NCBI RefSeq assembly: GCF_026262505.1
Contig: NC_067206.1
Coordinates: forward strand, 12,520,205-12,584,204
Length of the DNA: 64,000 bases
Source: Trichomonas vaginalis G3
Lineage: Eukaryota; Parabasalia; Trichomonadida; Trichomonadidae
Reading direction: 5' to 3'
Part shown: in pieces, positions 27,693 through 38,084 of the stretch
Position numbering within the stretch: position 1 is the first letter of the stretch
Layout of the letters: every line of letters begins with the position of its first letter
Translations under genes and position numbers: made by a program
The notes under the pieces: generated by a model
What the model saw: only the letters and a program-made list of their open reading frames with translations
Database searches by the model: none
Told to the model about the DNA's origin: nothing

Positions 27693-29864
27693 TCAAATCA
27701 ATCTTCGAAATTTCAAGAAAAATAAAGAATAGTATCTTATGTAAGAACATTGTTCTTTGGCACCACGTGAAATGAGAAGTTCGGCAGTTTCTTTCCTATG
27801 TTCAAATGTTGCATATTGAAGTGCTGTTTCTCCACTTTTATTTTTTTCATCGACATTCGCCCCATGTGAAATAAGAACTTCGACTGTTTCTTCACTATTA
27901 TATTTTGCTGCAATATGAAGTGCTGTTTCTCCACTTTTATTTTTTTTTTCATTGACATTCGCACCATGTGAAATAAGAACTTCGGCTATTTCTTTACCAT
28001 TATTCTCTGGTGCATAACGAAGAGCGGTTCTTTCATATATATCTTTTTCATTGATATTCGCACCATGTGAAATAAGAACTTCAGCTATTTCTTTACTATT
28101 TTGGAGTGCTGCATAATGAAGAGTGGTTTCTCCATTTTGCTCCTTTTCATTGATATTCGCACCATGTGAAATAAGAACTTCGGCTGTTTCTTCACTATTA
28201 TATTTTGCTGCAATATGAAGTGCTGTTTCTCCACTTTTATTTTTTTTTTCATTGACATTCGCACCATGTGAAATAAGAACTTCGGCTATTTCTTTACCAT
28301 TATTCTCTGGTGCATAACGAAGAGCGGTTCTTTCATATATATCTTTTTCATTGATATTCGCACCATGTGAAATAAGAACTTCAGCTATTTCTTTACTATT
28401 TTGGAGTGCTGCATAATGAAGAGTGGTTTCTCCATTTTGCTCCTTTTCATTGATATTCGCACCATGTGAAATAAGAACTTCGGCTGTTTCTTCACTATTA
28501 TATTTTGCTGCAATATGAAGTGCTGTTTCTCCACTTTTATTTTTTTTTTCATTGACATTCGCACCATGTGAAATAAGAACTTCGGCTATTTCTTTACCAT
28601 TATTCTCTGGTGCATAACGAAGAGCGGTTCTTTCATATATATCTTTTTCATTGATATTCGCACCATGTGAAATAAGAACTTCAGCTATTTCTTTACTATT
28701 TTGGAGTGCTGCATAATGAAGAGCGGTTTCTCTATTTTGCTCCTTTTCATTGATATTCGCACCATGTGAAATAAGAACTTCGGCTGTTTCTTTACTATTT
28801 TTGCATGCTGCATAATGAAGAGCTGTTTTTTCGTCTTGATCTTTTTCATTGATATTTATAGCATGTGAAATAAGAACTTCGGCTGTTTCATTACAATTTT
28901 TCCATGCTGCATTATTAAGCGCGTTGAGATCATTATTATCCTTTTCATTGACATTTGCACCATGTGAAAGGAAGTATTCGATAAGGGATCGAATATTAAA
29001 AATATATGAATAAACAAAACATTTGTTTATATCATTAGTTTGATCGAAATAAACTAAAAAGGATTCAAGATTTTTGTAAAGTCCACAAATTTCTAAATCG
29101 ATCTCTATATTGTATTCATTCATCAAGAATGTAACAAAATCAATGTTGTGTGAAATAATTGCATATTTCATGCATTTTTCATCTGGTGTTTGATATTTCA
29201 AACATTCACTCATTATCTCTTTGTTTCCACCTAAAAATGAAAATTGAAGACATGTTTGAGTTATTTCTGAGTTAAATTTCGTTCTTAATAACTTAAAACA
29301 ATCAACTGCCCCATGGTAACAACATAATTCAAGTAATGAATATCCTTCATAAGTACCTGGATATAAATTGCTAATAAGTCTTTGATCTTTATAAAATTCA
29401 TCGATCCCAGTGAATATGATGAATTTTTCTAAGTCATTATTCATAATTGCTCTGTAAATTGTATCTTCTGTATGAATGTCAGGATTTATTAAATCATCTT
29501 CTCCTAAATCAAAAGATTTGTCTATTTTAATTCCATATTCTCTATAAAACATGACGCTTGGGATAAATGTGGGATCGCTGACTTCTTCCACATGATATTC
29601 ATCAATAAACAGTTTGGCAAGAAATAAATATGACTTTGCATAGCGATTGTTATACAGAATGATATATAAAATGTCTTCTATAATATTTTTGGGTGGATAT
29701 TTATTGGAATCAATCAATTCTGTTTTGATCATTTTAAAAATCGACTTTAATTCTTCTTCTTTTTCCATTTTTAACTGATACAAAGCGTTGTAAATATCTA
29801 TATAATTTTTGTGGGTATTTCTTAGTTCACTGTATTTGTTTGGATGAATGTCTTGGTAGGACAT
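27693..29864 (-). CDS. Ankyrin-repeat protein with DUF3447-like N-terminus, 723 aa
   Basis: Residues 1-~290 are the Phe/Tyr/Asp-rich N-terminal region common to trichomonad ankyrin proteins (DUF3447-type blocks such as LLELCCYHGAVDCFKLLR). From ~295 to ~705 run about 12-13 ankyrin units of 33 residues, e.g. ETALHYAACKNSKETAEVLI. Three consecutive 100-residue blocks (three ankyrin units each) are almost identical, reflecting a 300-bp tandem triplication. Such proteins form one of the largest families in T. vaginalis; binding partners are unknown. The C-terminal AKEQCSYIRYYSLFFLKFRR is not repeat-like. Confidence 0.85.
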   Translation of the reverse strand: MSYQDIHPNKYSELRNTHKNYIDIYNALYQLKMEKEEELKSIFKMIKTELIDSNKYPPKNIIEDILYIILYNNRYAKSYLFLAKLFIDEYHVEEVSDPTFIPSVMFYREYGIKIDKSFDLGEDDLINPDIHTEDTIYRAIMNNDLEKFIIFTGIDEFYKDQRLISNLYPGTYEGYSLLELCCYHGAVDCFKLLRTKFNSEITQTCLQFSFLGGNKEIMSECLKYQTPDEKCMKYAIISHNIDFVTFLMNEYNIEIDLEICGLYKNLESFLVYFDQTNDINKCFVYSYIFNIRSLIEYFLSHGANVNEKDNNDLNALNNAAWKNCNETAEVLISHAININEKDQDEKTALHYAACKNSKETAEVLISHGANINEKEQNRETALHYAALQNSKEIAEVLISHGANINEKDIYERTALRYAPENNGKEIAEVLISHGANVNEKKNKSGETALHIAAKYNSEETAEVLISHGANINEKEQNGETTLHYAALQNSKEIAEVLISHGANINEKDIYERTALRYAPENNGKEIAEVLISHGANVNEKKNKSGETALHIAAKYNSEETAEVLISHGANINEKEQNGETTLHYAALQNSKEIAEVLISHGANINEKDIYERTALRYAPENNGKEIAEVLISHGANVNEKKNKSGETALHIAAKYNSEETVEVLISHGANVDEKNKSGETALQYATFEHRKETAELLISRGAKEQCSYIRYYSLFFLKFRRLI
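27875..28775 (-). repeat. 300-bp tandem repeat (x3) inside ankyrin gene
   Basis: The block with TTCTTCACTATTATATTTTG recurs at about 27,890, 28,190 and 28,490, a period of exactly 300 bp (100 codons). Copies are nearly identical, so the expansion is recent or kept uniform by conversion. Confidence 0.9.
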
Positions 29865-30366
29865 TAATAATTTTTAAAAAGGACACATTTGCGTTTTATC
29901 ATATAAAATACTCCTTAAGTTAATTAGAAGGGAAAAATACTATGTTATAGAGGTGGAAAACAATGACCACAAAGATTTTGGATATAAAATATGAATTTTG
30001 ATTAAGTCAATAGATATGAAATGATGCAATAACAATGTAAATGTCGATGGCAAGCGTGAAGTTGCTTGTCTTATTCAGAGATTTTTTTTTAATCAATTGA
30101 TTCTTTGAATATAGATAAATGGATATATTTAATTAATAGATTTATTTTCATTTTTTAAAGATGCTTCTAATAGAATTGACTGAAAAAAATATCTAAATAC
30201 TATAACTTCACGCATCACAAGCGCAATATGCAGACTAGTTATATTCATATGTAATATGATTAGAAAATAATTCATAATATTCGTGATTAAAAATAAGAGT
30301 TTAGTTACATGTAATTCAACAGAACATTAATAGATTCGTGTATATATTAATCAGATTCATTGCTTT
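29865..30366. other. Intergenic, no gene seen
   Basis: About 500 bp, AT-rich, nothing recognised. Confidence 0.4.
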
Positions 30367-30738
30367 TTAGACGCCGGCATCTGCTAATATTTTTGCCACA
30401 TTAAGAACCTGGTTTTTGGCATCATTTTGTGGTCTGTCGCCGCCACAAATGCCTACAACGACCACAGTAGTAGTCTTTTTCATGCATATGTTTAATTCGT
30501 CTTGCATTGCATGAATGTAATCTTTTGTATACTCCAGAGGAAATAGTTTTTGCTCATTATAAGGAATACCGTGTTGACGAGCTAAAGATGGATCTTTAAG
30601 CATTTTTGACCAATGAACTAAATTTGTTGGAGTAGCAGCGAAATTTTCTGTTTTAGCGCATAAGGCTCCTTCTACTGAGAAGATTGCTGCTGCATTTGTT
30701 TGTCCTTGAAGCATATCAACATAATCATCCCACGACAT
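30367..30738 (-). CDS. Profilin
   Basis: The 123-aa protein starts MSWDDYVDMLQG, the classic profilin N-terminal helix (MSWxxYVD), and ends with the C-terminal helix (NQVLNVAKILADAGV). Length matches small profilins (~125-130 aa). Profilin binds G-actin, promotes nucleotide exchange, and uses an aromatic N/C-terminal groove (W3, Y6 here) to bind poly-proline. It acts in the cytoplasm in actin assembly. It stands alone between the two ankyrin genes, all on the minus strand. Confidence 0.9.
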   Translation of the reverse strand: MSWDDYVDMLQGQTNAAAIFSVEGALCAKTENFAATPTNLVHWSKMLKDPSLARQHGIPYNEQKLFPLEYTKDYIHAMQDELNICMKKTTTVVVVGICGGDRPQNDAKNQVLNVAKILADAGV

Positions 30739-31055
30739 GATATAAAATAAAATCTTTATTTATGGGTGTGTATCGATGGAAAAAAGGGTGCAATGATCGC
30801 TTTCCATCGAATAAAGCATAAAGCAGCTGAATTGTATTTGCTCTGACCAGATTCATGAATGTTCAAAATATATGCATGAAATATTCCATTTGATATTCTC
30901 ATGAAAAGTTTGTAATGGTAAGATCGTCTTTCCACACATAGTTTAGGCTATTTTAGAGAATATCACTGTATTCTACGTGTTTCTGTCATTAATTATAAAT
31001 AATAAAAAATATTTAAATAGAAAAACAAAACAATTTTAATATATATTAAACATTA
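30739..31055. other. Intergenic, no gene seen
   Basis: 317 bp between the profilin start and the next ankyrin gene's end. Nothing recognised apart from AT-rich DNA. Confidence 0.4.
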
Positions 31056-34000
31056 TTATTTGGAAGCTCTTTGAACCATTTCTAATACCCTCTGGGCTTT
31101 AGGTTTCTTTGAATTATTTTCAAATTGCTTGACTAATGTTTTACACTTATCAACGTAGCTTATATTATCCATCTTCAATGAATAGTTCACTCTTTTAGAA
31201 TCAATAAATAATTGAACTATTTTTTCCTCTAAAGAATTAATGGCTACGAAAAATGCAGTTTTGATACCTCTATTGTTTATAAGACGCTCACCAAGGTTTG
31301 GATCTGCATTATTATCTAATAAAAGCTTACATATTTCAAATGATTTCTCTTCACAGGCTAGAATCAAAGGAGTTTTACCATTGGAATCGTTAATATTGAT
31401 AGTAGCTTTCTGTTTTATCAATAGATTAACTGCCTGTTCCTTCTTTGCTTTAACTGCAAAGAATAATGGTGTTTGATTTAACTCATTTTTGATATCTGGA
31501 TCAATTTTTGCTATGTTAATAAGGAACTCTATCACTGGTATATTATCTTTTTGAGCTGCAAGATGTAGATATGTGTACTGGTTGTTCTTTTCTGTAAATT
31601 GATAAGAATAATCAATGATATCTTTGAAATTATCATGAATTAACTGTATGAAAGATGCATTTCCGGCAACAAGCACGCATTCTTTGACGATTTCAATCAT
31701 TTCTTCTTTGTCATTTGGCTTCCATTTTGCTTCAATAATTAAATGAAGGATATTTATGTTATGCTTGTTAATAGAAAGAATGGCTGGTGTTTTTCCACTA
31801 CTATTCTTTGCAGTTAAGTCACATTTCTTCTCAATTAGAACGATCATAATATCAGAAAGGTTATTTTGAGCCGCCAAATGAGCAGGAGTATTTCCGTTCG
31901 AATCCTTATAGAATACAGGATATGTTGGCTTCCTAACATTCTCCAATGCACGCTTTTTACCTCTTTGATTAAATCCTTCAAGAGGATCAGGGAATTCTTC
32001 ACTTGCTTTCGACAAATCTGGTCCTTGGTCATTATTTTCCAGTGGTTTATTGTTATTTTGAATCTGATTATTTTCATCTTCATTTGTATTCGGAAGTTTT
32101 TCTTGATTTTCTGGTTTTTCGACTTTCTTTTCTTCTTTTTCTTTTTCTATGTTATTTGCAATAGTCTTTGTTTCTTCTGATTTCTTATCTTGTGGTGAAT
32201 TCTGGTTTTGTGGAGGAATAGCACTAGCCGGCGGTCGTTTCTTAGAGAATGGGAACTGACTATACTTAGAGTTAAACAATTTATCCAATTCCGGAGTGTC
32301 AATATAAATTTGGAATTTTAATGCGTCATTTAATTGCATATTTCTATCCTTAATGCGTCCAAGTATCGTATCTAGCTCTTTGTATCTTCTTTGCATTGCT
32401 AAATATGAGAATATTGTATGCTCAACCTCATTAATTGTTGTTTTCACGTTTACATCGCATCCAGAGTCCAAAATAGCAGTTATATTATCCTGGTTATTAT
32501 CAACTAAGCATGCTTTGAACAATGGGTTGAATCCATAGTTATCTGTTGCCGAAATTATGGACTGATCAGGTCTTTGTTCACCTTTTATGGTCACAAGTTC
32601 AGAAATAAACTTAGCCCTGTTTGGTATTTGAACAATATAGAAGATAATAAGTTGTTCGATATTTGATAAGTCCATTTTAGCAGCTTTGCACAAATTCAGC
32701 ATATTTTTAAAGTTCGTGAATTGGTTATCTTTAATAAATGATAGAAGCTTATCTTTGAGTCTTTCCTTAGCGAACCCGAATTCTCTATCTATTTCTTGGC
32801 TTCTGTTTCTATCATATTTATCTCTATCTAATTTCTGTTCAATGTCAGCTCGACTTATTTCTTTATCCAATCGACCTAAACTATCTACGAAATATTCAAT
32901 AGGACATTTATTGTATGTTTTTCCATCTTCTTTTTTATCATAGATCTTTAATTCGTTCGGAGTTTTGACGATGTATTGTAAAATATTCAAATAATCATCA
33001 ATTTTCTCTGAAAACAAAATCATTGAACAATAGTGAATTTCGCGCCTTCCGTTATCATATTCTTTGAAGATATTATAATCTGTGTCTGTAAACTTTTCAA
33101 CCAAGTAATCAACGATTTCATGACTTCCGCCAATAACAGCACTCACAAAAATATTTGATTCACAAAAATCATCATAGAAATTATCATCAAAATTGGTTGA
33201 CGCGTAGTCATACAATACATCAAAAGAATCATAACAACTATATAACGCTGCAATTTGTAATGCTTCTAAAACAGTTTCTTCTTGCGGTTCACTTTTTTCC
33301 AAATATTTTTTTGTCAAATTTTCATCATTCAAAGCTGCAGAAAAACAAAGAGGAGATAAGTCATTGACGGTGGTCGACAGGTCGCCGAAGTTGATATCTT
33401 CTATGTCTTCATCTTCATCTTTGTTGTAATTCTCTATGATTTTGTAGAAAATTTCATTTGGAAATGAGTTTTTTTCATCATCAAAATTGAAAAATTTCAA
33501 ATGTAAATTTTTGATCATATTTTGAACATATGGTTCGTTAAGACGTTTTGAAATTTTGATAATATCCATGCCATTCTCTTTCTTTTCAATAAATTCTGGT
33601 AAAGAAACATCGCGTTTTTTAACAAATGATTTTGGAATTTCTTGAATAACTTTTTTTGGAGCAAACGAGTTAAATACTTTTATAATGTTATTGACTTCAT
33701 ATTCTTCAAGTAACTGTGATGATCCTCTAAAAATTGTATAAAAATTTATCCAGATTTTTTGGAAAAAATCTTCTCGAGAATCGTATAGATCGGTAACAAT
33801 GTATTTAGAATTATTTTGAGTTATATTTGTAACAGGCCAAGCAGAATCAGATATTAACGGGATTAATATTGAATAAACTTTAACAATCGATTGGATTTTT
33901 GTGGCAACGCTGTTGAGTTTTGTGTATGTTTGACTGAACTTTTGATAGATTTCGTCATTCATGTTTTCAATTAACTTTGTAAAAGAATTTGCGCGTTGAA

Positions 34001-34109
34001 AACTCTTATCTCGGATATCTTCGAATTGAAATCTGATTCTGCCTGCCTGGCCATCCATTTTCACCCCACTTTCATATTTCTTTTTTACATTATAATTGGT
34101 TGAACTCAT
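31056..34109 (-). CDS. Large ankyrin-repeat protein, 1017 aa
   Basis: The N-terminal ~370 residues are the Phe/Asp/Asn-rich region typical of trichomonad ankyrin proteins, with a helical start (residues ~30-110). Degenerate ankyrin-like units occupy ~330-600. A charged low-complexity linker follows at ~620-710 (NIEKEKEEKKVEKPENQEKL). A clean C-terminal ankyrin block lies at ~735-970 (GNTPAHLAAQNNLSDIMIVL, TYLHLAAQKDNIPVIEFLIN, GKTPLILACEEKSFEICKLL). The tail is basic (KKPKAQRVLEMVQRASK). Part of its coding sequence has a decayed relative at 36,545-36,625. Confidence 0.8.
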   Translation of the reverse strand: MSSTNYNVKKKYESGVKMDGQAGRIRFQFEDIRDKSFQRANSFTKLIENMNDEIYQKFSQTYTKLNSVATKIQSIVKVYSILIPLISDSAWPVTNITQNNSKYIVTDLYDSREDFFQKIWINFYTIFRGSSQLLEEYEVNNIIKVFNSFAPKKVIQEIPKSFVKKRDVSLPEFIEKKENGMDIIKISKRLNEPYVQNMIKNLHLKFFNFDDEKNSFPNEIFYKIIENYNKDEDEDIEDINFGDLSTTVNDLSPLCFSAALNDENLTKKYLEKSEPQEETVLEALQIAALYSCYDSFDVLYDYASTNFDDNFYDDFCESNIFVSAVIGGSHEIVDYLVEKFTDTDYNIFKEYDNGRREIHYCSMILFSEKIDDYLNILQYIVKTPNELKIYDKKEDGKTYNKCPIEYFVDSLGRLDKEISRADIEQKLDRDKYDRNRSQEIDREFGFAKERLKDKLLSFIKDNQFTNFKNMLNLCKAAKMDLSNIEQLIIFYIVQIPNRAKFISELVTIKGEQRPDQSIISATDNYGFNPLFKACLVDNNQDNITAILDSGCDVNVKTTINEVEHTIFSYLAMQRRYKELDTILGRIKDRNMQLNDALKFQIYIDTPELDKLFNSKYSQFPFSKKRPPASAIPPQNQNSPQDKKSEETKTIANNIEKEKEEKKVEKPENQEKLPNTNEDENNQIQNNNKPLENNDQGPDLSKASEEFPDPLEGFNQRGKKRALENVRKPTYPVFYKDSNGNTPAHLAAQNNLSDIMIVLIEKKCDLTAKNSSGKTPAILSINKHNINILHLIIEAKWKPNDKEEMIEIVKECVLVAGNASFIQLIHDNFKDIIDYSYQFTEKNNQYTYLHLAAQKDNIPVIEFLINIAKIDPDIKNELNQTPLFFAVKAKKEQAVNLLIKQKATININDSNGKTPLILACEEKSFEICKLLLDNNADPNLGERLINNRGIKTAFFVAINSLEEKIVQLFIDSKRVNYSLKMDNISYVDKCKTLVKQFENNSKKPKAQRVLEMVQRASK

Positions 34110-34762
34110 AAATAATTTTGAAGAAAGACATGTGAAAATAATGTTTGACTCAAGTCATAATTTTGATAGTGATATATATTATAAGACATGAATTTTATCT
34201 CAATTCCTGTCAAAAATGAATTGTTTGCTTTGAAAACTTTTACGATTTGAAAGCGTTATTTTACGATATTTGTTTCTTAAAATTGAATACAAATAACGCT
34301 TTTTATGCATGAAATAGATAGTGGTTGATGTTTACATTGTGTGTACATGTGTGCTTTGAAGCTTTCAAGCATAAATACGCTACCATCAAAATATAATATG
34401 GCAATATTAAAAATATAATTATTCTTTATATCCCTTTGCTCAGGTTTAATTTCAAATGTAAAATCATGTTTCAAAGTCTGATTTGATAAAAATTATTTTA
34501 AAAAATAGCTTAAATTTTAGATTTCATACAATAACATTTGTTGCAATTCTAACAGGGATTCTATATGATACAGAAAAGATTCGAATTCGAGCAATATTTC
34601 TCCCGGACATGTTTCGCACTGCTAGGCCATTTAAGTGGCCATGTGATTTTTCTTTGAAAATCCTATTTTTTATACTTATTAAAGCATATCTTTCATATTA
34701 TTTCGCAAAGTAGCAAGATGAAGAGAAAAAAAAATAAATATTTTAAACGGGTAAATTTTTTG
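34110..34762. other. Intergenic between divergent genes
   Basis: Upstream DNA of both the ankyrin gene (minus) and CCT delta (plus). AT-rich; no convincing gene. A 65-codon minus frame at 34,277-34,474 looks like chance. Confidence 0.4.
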
Positions 34763-36373
34763 ATGTCACAGCAATCTGCACCCGCTGCTAGCGCAACAAA
34801 TCCACCAGCATTTCAAGGCCAAGACCGTCCAACAGACGTTCGTATGTCTTGCATCCTTGCAGCTAAGAGTGTTGCTGATGCTGTTCGTTCATCACTTGGT
34901 CCACGCGGTATGGATAAACTTATTCAAGAAAAGAACGGCGAAGTTATTATTACAAACGATGGTGCTACAATTCTCAAGCATATGGGCGCTGCACATCCAG
35001 CAGCCAAGCTCATGGTCTCCATGAGCCAAGCTCAAGATGTTGCCGCAGGCGATGGTACAACATCTGTTGTTATCTTTGCCGGTGCCTTCCTTTCAGCATG
35101 CAAGACATTACTCGAACGCAAGCTTCATCCATCACTTGTTTCAGACGCTCTCCGCATTGCCACAGACGAGGCAATCAAGATCCTCGACCAGATGCGTATT
35201 CCATTTGGCCAAGGCGAAGCATTTACAGAACAAGAAAGAGAAATCTTAATTGATTCAGCTCGTACATCACTTTCATCCAAGCTCGCCTCCCAATGGAGCG
35301 ACATCCTTGCTCCACTTGCCGTTGATGCTGTTTTGCGTGTCCACGATGGCAAGCACGTCGATCTCAACGATATCCGCGTTGTTCAGCGTGTTGGCGGTGT
35401 TATTGATGACAGTGAGCTTGTTGATGGTGTTGTCTTCCCACACCATTTCCAACGCCAGAGTGGCGATGCTCGCAAGATCAACAACGCCAAGATTGCCTTG
35501 ATCCAATTCCAGATCTCTCCACCAAAGACAGACATGGAATCCCAAGTCATTCTCAACGACTACGCTCAAATGGACCGTGTTCAGCGTGAACAGCGCAAAT
35601 ACATCCTTAATATCGTCAACGCCATTGCAAAGACCGGCGCCAACGTTATTCTCTTACAGAAGTCCGTCCTTAGAGACGCCATTTCCGATACAGCCCTCCA
35701 CTTCCTCAACAAGAAGGGAATTATCGTTGTCAAGGATATCGACCGCGAGGAAGTTGACTTTGTCTGCCGTACAATCGGTTGCCAGCCAATTGCATCCGTC
35801 GAAGGCCTCTCCGCCGACAAGCTTGGCTTCGCAGAGACAGTCGAAGAAGTCACAACAGCTGGAGGCGCAATTATCAAGATTATGGGCTTGAAGAAGGTCT
35901 CCAAGACAGTTACAGTCTTATTACGTGGTTCAAACGAACTCATCATTGGAGAAGCCGAGAGATCCCTCCACGATGCTCTCTGCGTCATCCGCTCCCTTGT
36001 CTACGAGAGATACCTCCTCCCTGGTGGCGGTGCACCTGAAGTGGAACTCGCCATCAAACTCGCAAAGAAGGCTGACGAAATCGGTGGAGAAATAGGTCAC
36101 TGCATCAGAGCATTCGCTGACTCCCTCGATATTGTTCCTTACACACTCGCTGAGAACGCTGGTCTCGCTCCACTCGATGTCGTGACACAGTTGAGAGAAG
36201 CTCACTCCTCTGGAAAGATGTATTATGGTGTATCAGTCGTAGCTTGCGGCCCTGCTGACATGAAGGAGGAAGAGGTCCTTCAGCCGTACTTAGTAACAAA
36301 GAGCGCTGTAACATTCGCCAGTGAAACTGTTCGTATGATTCTCAAGGTCGACGATATCCTTGCTACACGGTAA
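34763..36373 (+). CDS. CCT4: CCT/TRiC chaperonin subunit delta
   Basis: From MSQQSAPAASATN (preferred over an ATG 15 codons upstream that adds a Lys-rich lead) the protein is 536 aa, the normal length. Group II chaperonin signatures are present: DVRMSCILAAKSVADAVRSS, LGPRGMDKLIQ, TNDGATILKHM, AGDGTTSVVIFAG and the C-terminal DDILATR. Overall sequence follows CCT4. The subunit is part of the eight-membered cytosolic ring that folds actin and tubulin with ATP hydrolysis. The coding region is richer in C at third positions than neighbours, as expected of a highly expressed gene. The stop TAA is followed by A (TAAAA), which fits the trichomonad habit of placing the poly(A) signal UAAA over the stop. 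Confidence 0.93.
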   Translation: MSQQSAPAASATNPPAFQGQDRPTDVRMSCILAAKSVADAVRSSLGPRGMDKLIQEKNGEVIITNDGATILKHMGAAHPAAKLMVSMSQAQDVAAGDGTTSVVIFAGAFLSACKTLLERKLHPSLVSDALRIATDEAIKILDQMRIPFGQGEAFTEQEREILIDSARTSLSSKLASQWSDILAPLAVDAVLRVHDGKHVDLNDIRVVQRVGGVIDDSELVDGVVFPHHFQRQSGDARKINNAKIALIQFQISPPKTDMESQVILNDYAQMDRVQREQRKYILNIVNAIAKTGANVILLQKSVLRDAISDTALHFLNKKGIIVVKDIDREEVDFVCRTIGCQPIASVEGLSADKLGFAETVEEVTTAGGAIIKIMGLKKVSKTVTVLLRGSNELIIGEAERSLHDALCVIRSLVYERYLLPGGGAPEVELAIKLAKKADEIGGEIGHCIRAFADSLDIVPYTLAENAGLAPLDVVTQLREAHSSGKMYYGVSVVACGPADMKEEEVLQPYLVTKSAVTFASETVRMILKVDDILATR

Positions 36374-36878
36374 AAATAAATATAAATATTACCTTAGAAT
36401 TGATTAATTATCATTCTTTTTTTAAACTTAGATCTGTCTTGTGCTTTGAATATTTAGTTGAATCTATATAGTTTATGTTCACTTTTTATCCATGACTTGA
36501 AAAGGATAACAGGTTCGATACTTTCGCGAATTAGGCATAGAAGTAATTATCTTTAATATATGATAGAAACTTATCTTTGAATCTTTCCTTATCGAAACCG
36601 AATTCTCTATAAAATTTTATCATGTTTGCTCTTTTACCTAGATGTGTGAAGGACTTCTCTTTCAATGGCATTGATATCAAAGTCAATTATCAAAATTATA
36701 TCAATCATTATATATAGCATCAAGAGTTAACAAATTCACAATGATGGCCAAAATGGTATTATTTCTTTTAAGATTTTTAATACATAACATTTTTCTCCTA
36801 GAGTTTATTAGAATTATCGATTTTTGTAAACTATTGAAAATAATCATCGTTTTTCCTCAATATAAAACGTGACAAACG
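36374..36878. other. Intergenic with ankyrin-family relic
   Basis: 505 bp. Apart from the relic listed next, nothing recognised. Confidence 0.4.
36545..36625 (-). pseudogene. Decayed fragment of an ankyrin-family gene
   Basis: TGATAGAAACTTATCTTTGA and the following ~50 bp match the stretch at about 32,740-32,810 inside the 1017-aa ankyrin gene (TGATAGAAGCTTATCTTTGA onward, including CCGAATTCTCTAT) with scattered substitutions. The match fades on both sides. It is the remnant of a paralogue or a small duplicated piece. Confidence 0.7.
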
Positions 36879-38027
36879 ATGTTATTGACCATTTTCATAC
36901 CTACAATATATTGTGCAGACTATTGCAAGGCCAAGCATAACATTCCAACGCCGATGGCAGACAAGAAACTTAGATTTATTTCTATTGTTACTGATCCAGG
37001 TTTACTCACACCGAGACAATCTTACTTAAAGAAAGATAAACTCGGTGTTTGGAACTGCAATGAAGATGACAACAATGGATTCCGTACAAGAATTGCACCA
37101 TCTCTTCAATATCGCCATTATCATCAAGTTGTTGATCCACTTTATGCAGAATATCCAAAGAACTGCAGATGGAACGATCTTACAGTTCAAGGACGTAAGA
37201 ATTCCTTTGAATTAGGTGAAATTTACAGAACATATTTAGTAAATAATCTCAAACACATCCCAGAAAAGATGAATCCAAGAATATTCCGTTTCTTCTCAGC
37301 CCCTGATGACTGCTCATTCCATTCCGCTCAGTCATTCCTCAATGGATTCTATCCTCCACTCTCTGATAACGAAATCTTATCAATAGAAACAGCTGATGAG
37401 AAAAACTCACCACTCATGGTTTCTCAATCAATGTGCAATGATCTCAACAACAACTACAAGCAGTTTATTGCATCAGAAAAGTACCAAACATTTTATAATG
37501 AAGCAAAGAAGGTCACAGACGCTGCTGTTCAGTCTCTTGGGGTAGATCCGACACCAACCAATACAATAAATGTTTGCAAATGGGCCATGGCCATGAGTTG
37601 CAACGATGAATCAACTCTTCCAAAAGAATTTACAAAAGATGTCCTTCAAAAATGCTTAGAAGTATCAAGATTCGAAACATTGTCCTTCTACTTATCGAAC
37701 TCTACTGTTGCTGCTGCTCCTTTCTTCAATCATTTCTTCAAGTACTCAGATAAGGCCATTGGACTTAATATGCACGTAAAAGTTAATTACCAAGCTGCTC
37801 GTAACAACGTTATTGCAGCAATTTGCTCTCTTATTAAATACGAAGGTGATATTCCAATTGGATCTCATTTGGCAATCGAAATTTGGGAAGATTCTGTACC
37901 TGACCAATACATAAGATTTGTCCTCAATGGTGATGAGATATTTACTCAGCGTTATGATAATTTCAGAGCAAATATTGAATCTAAGATCGAAGGTGTCTGC
38001 TCTGAGCAAGACATTTATGATGAATAG
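36879..38027 (+). CDS. Secreted histidine-phosphatase-fold protein, probably catalytically dead
   Basis: The N-terminus MLLTIFIPTIYCADYC is a short signal peptide. The rest follows branch-2 histidine acid phosphatases: NDLTVQGRKNSFELGEIYRT at about 105-124 (family LTxxGxxQxxxLGxxxR), FFSAPDDCSFHSAQSFLNGF at about 145-164 (family RSTDxxRTxxSAxxFL). However the catalytic RHGxRxP near residue 39 reads DPGLLTP, so the nucleophilic His and its Arg are gone, and the C-terminal HD reads HV. Length (382 aa) is usual. Several Cys could make disulphides. It is likely a secreted or lysosomal pseudoenzyme, perhaps a binding protein. Confidence 0.75.
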   Translation: MLLTIFIPTIYCADYCKAKHNIPTPMADKKLRFISIVTDPGLLTPRQSYLKKDKLGVWNCNEDDNNGFRTRIAPSLQYRHYHQVVDPLYAEYPKNCRWNDLTVQGRKNSFELGEIYRTYLVNNLKHIPEKMNPRIFRFFSAPDDCSFHSAQSFLNGFYPPLSDNEILSIETADEKNSPLMVSQSMCNDLNNNYKQFIASEKYQTFYNEAKKVTDAAVQSLGVDPTPTNTINVCKWAMAMSCNDESTLPKEFTKDVLQKCLEVSRFETLSFYLSNSTVAAAPFFNHFFKYSDKAIGLNMHVKVNYQAARNNVIAAICSLIKYEGDIPIGSHLAIEIWEDSVPDQYIRFVLNGDEIFTQRYDNFRANIESKIEGVCSEQDIYDE

Positions 38028-38084
38028 GTGTTATAAGTAATATTATATATAATAAAGTTTTGAATTTTTTAATCTTTTTTTTTG

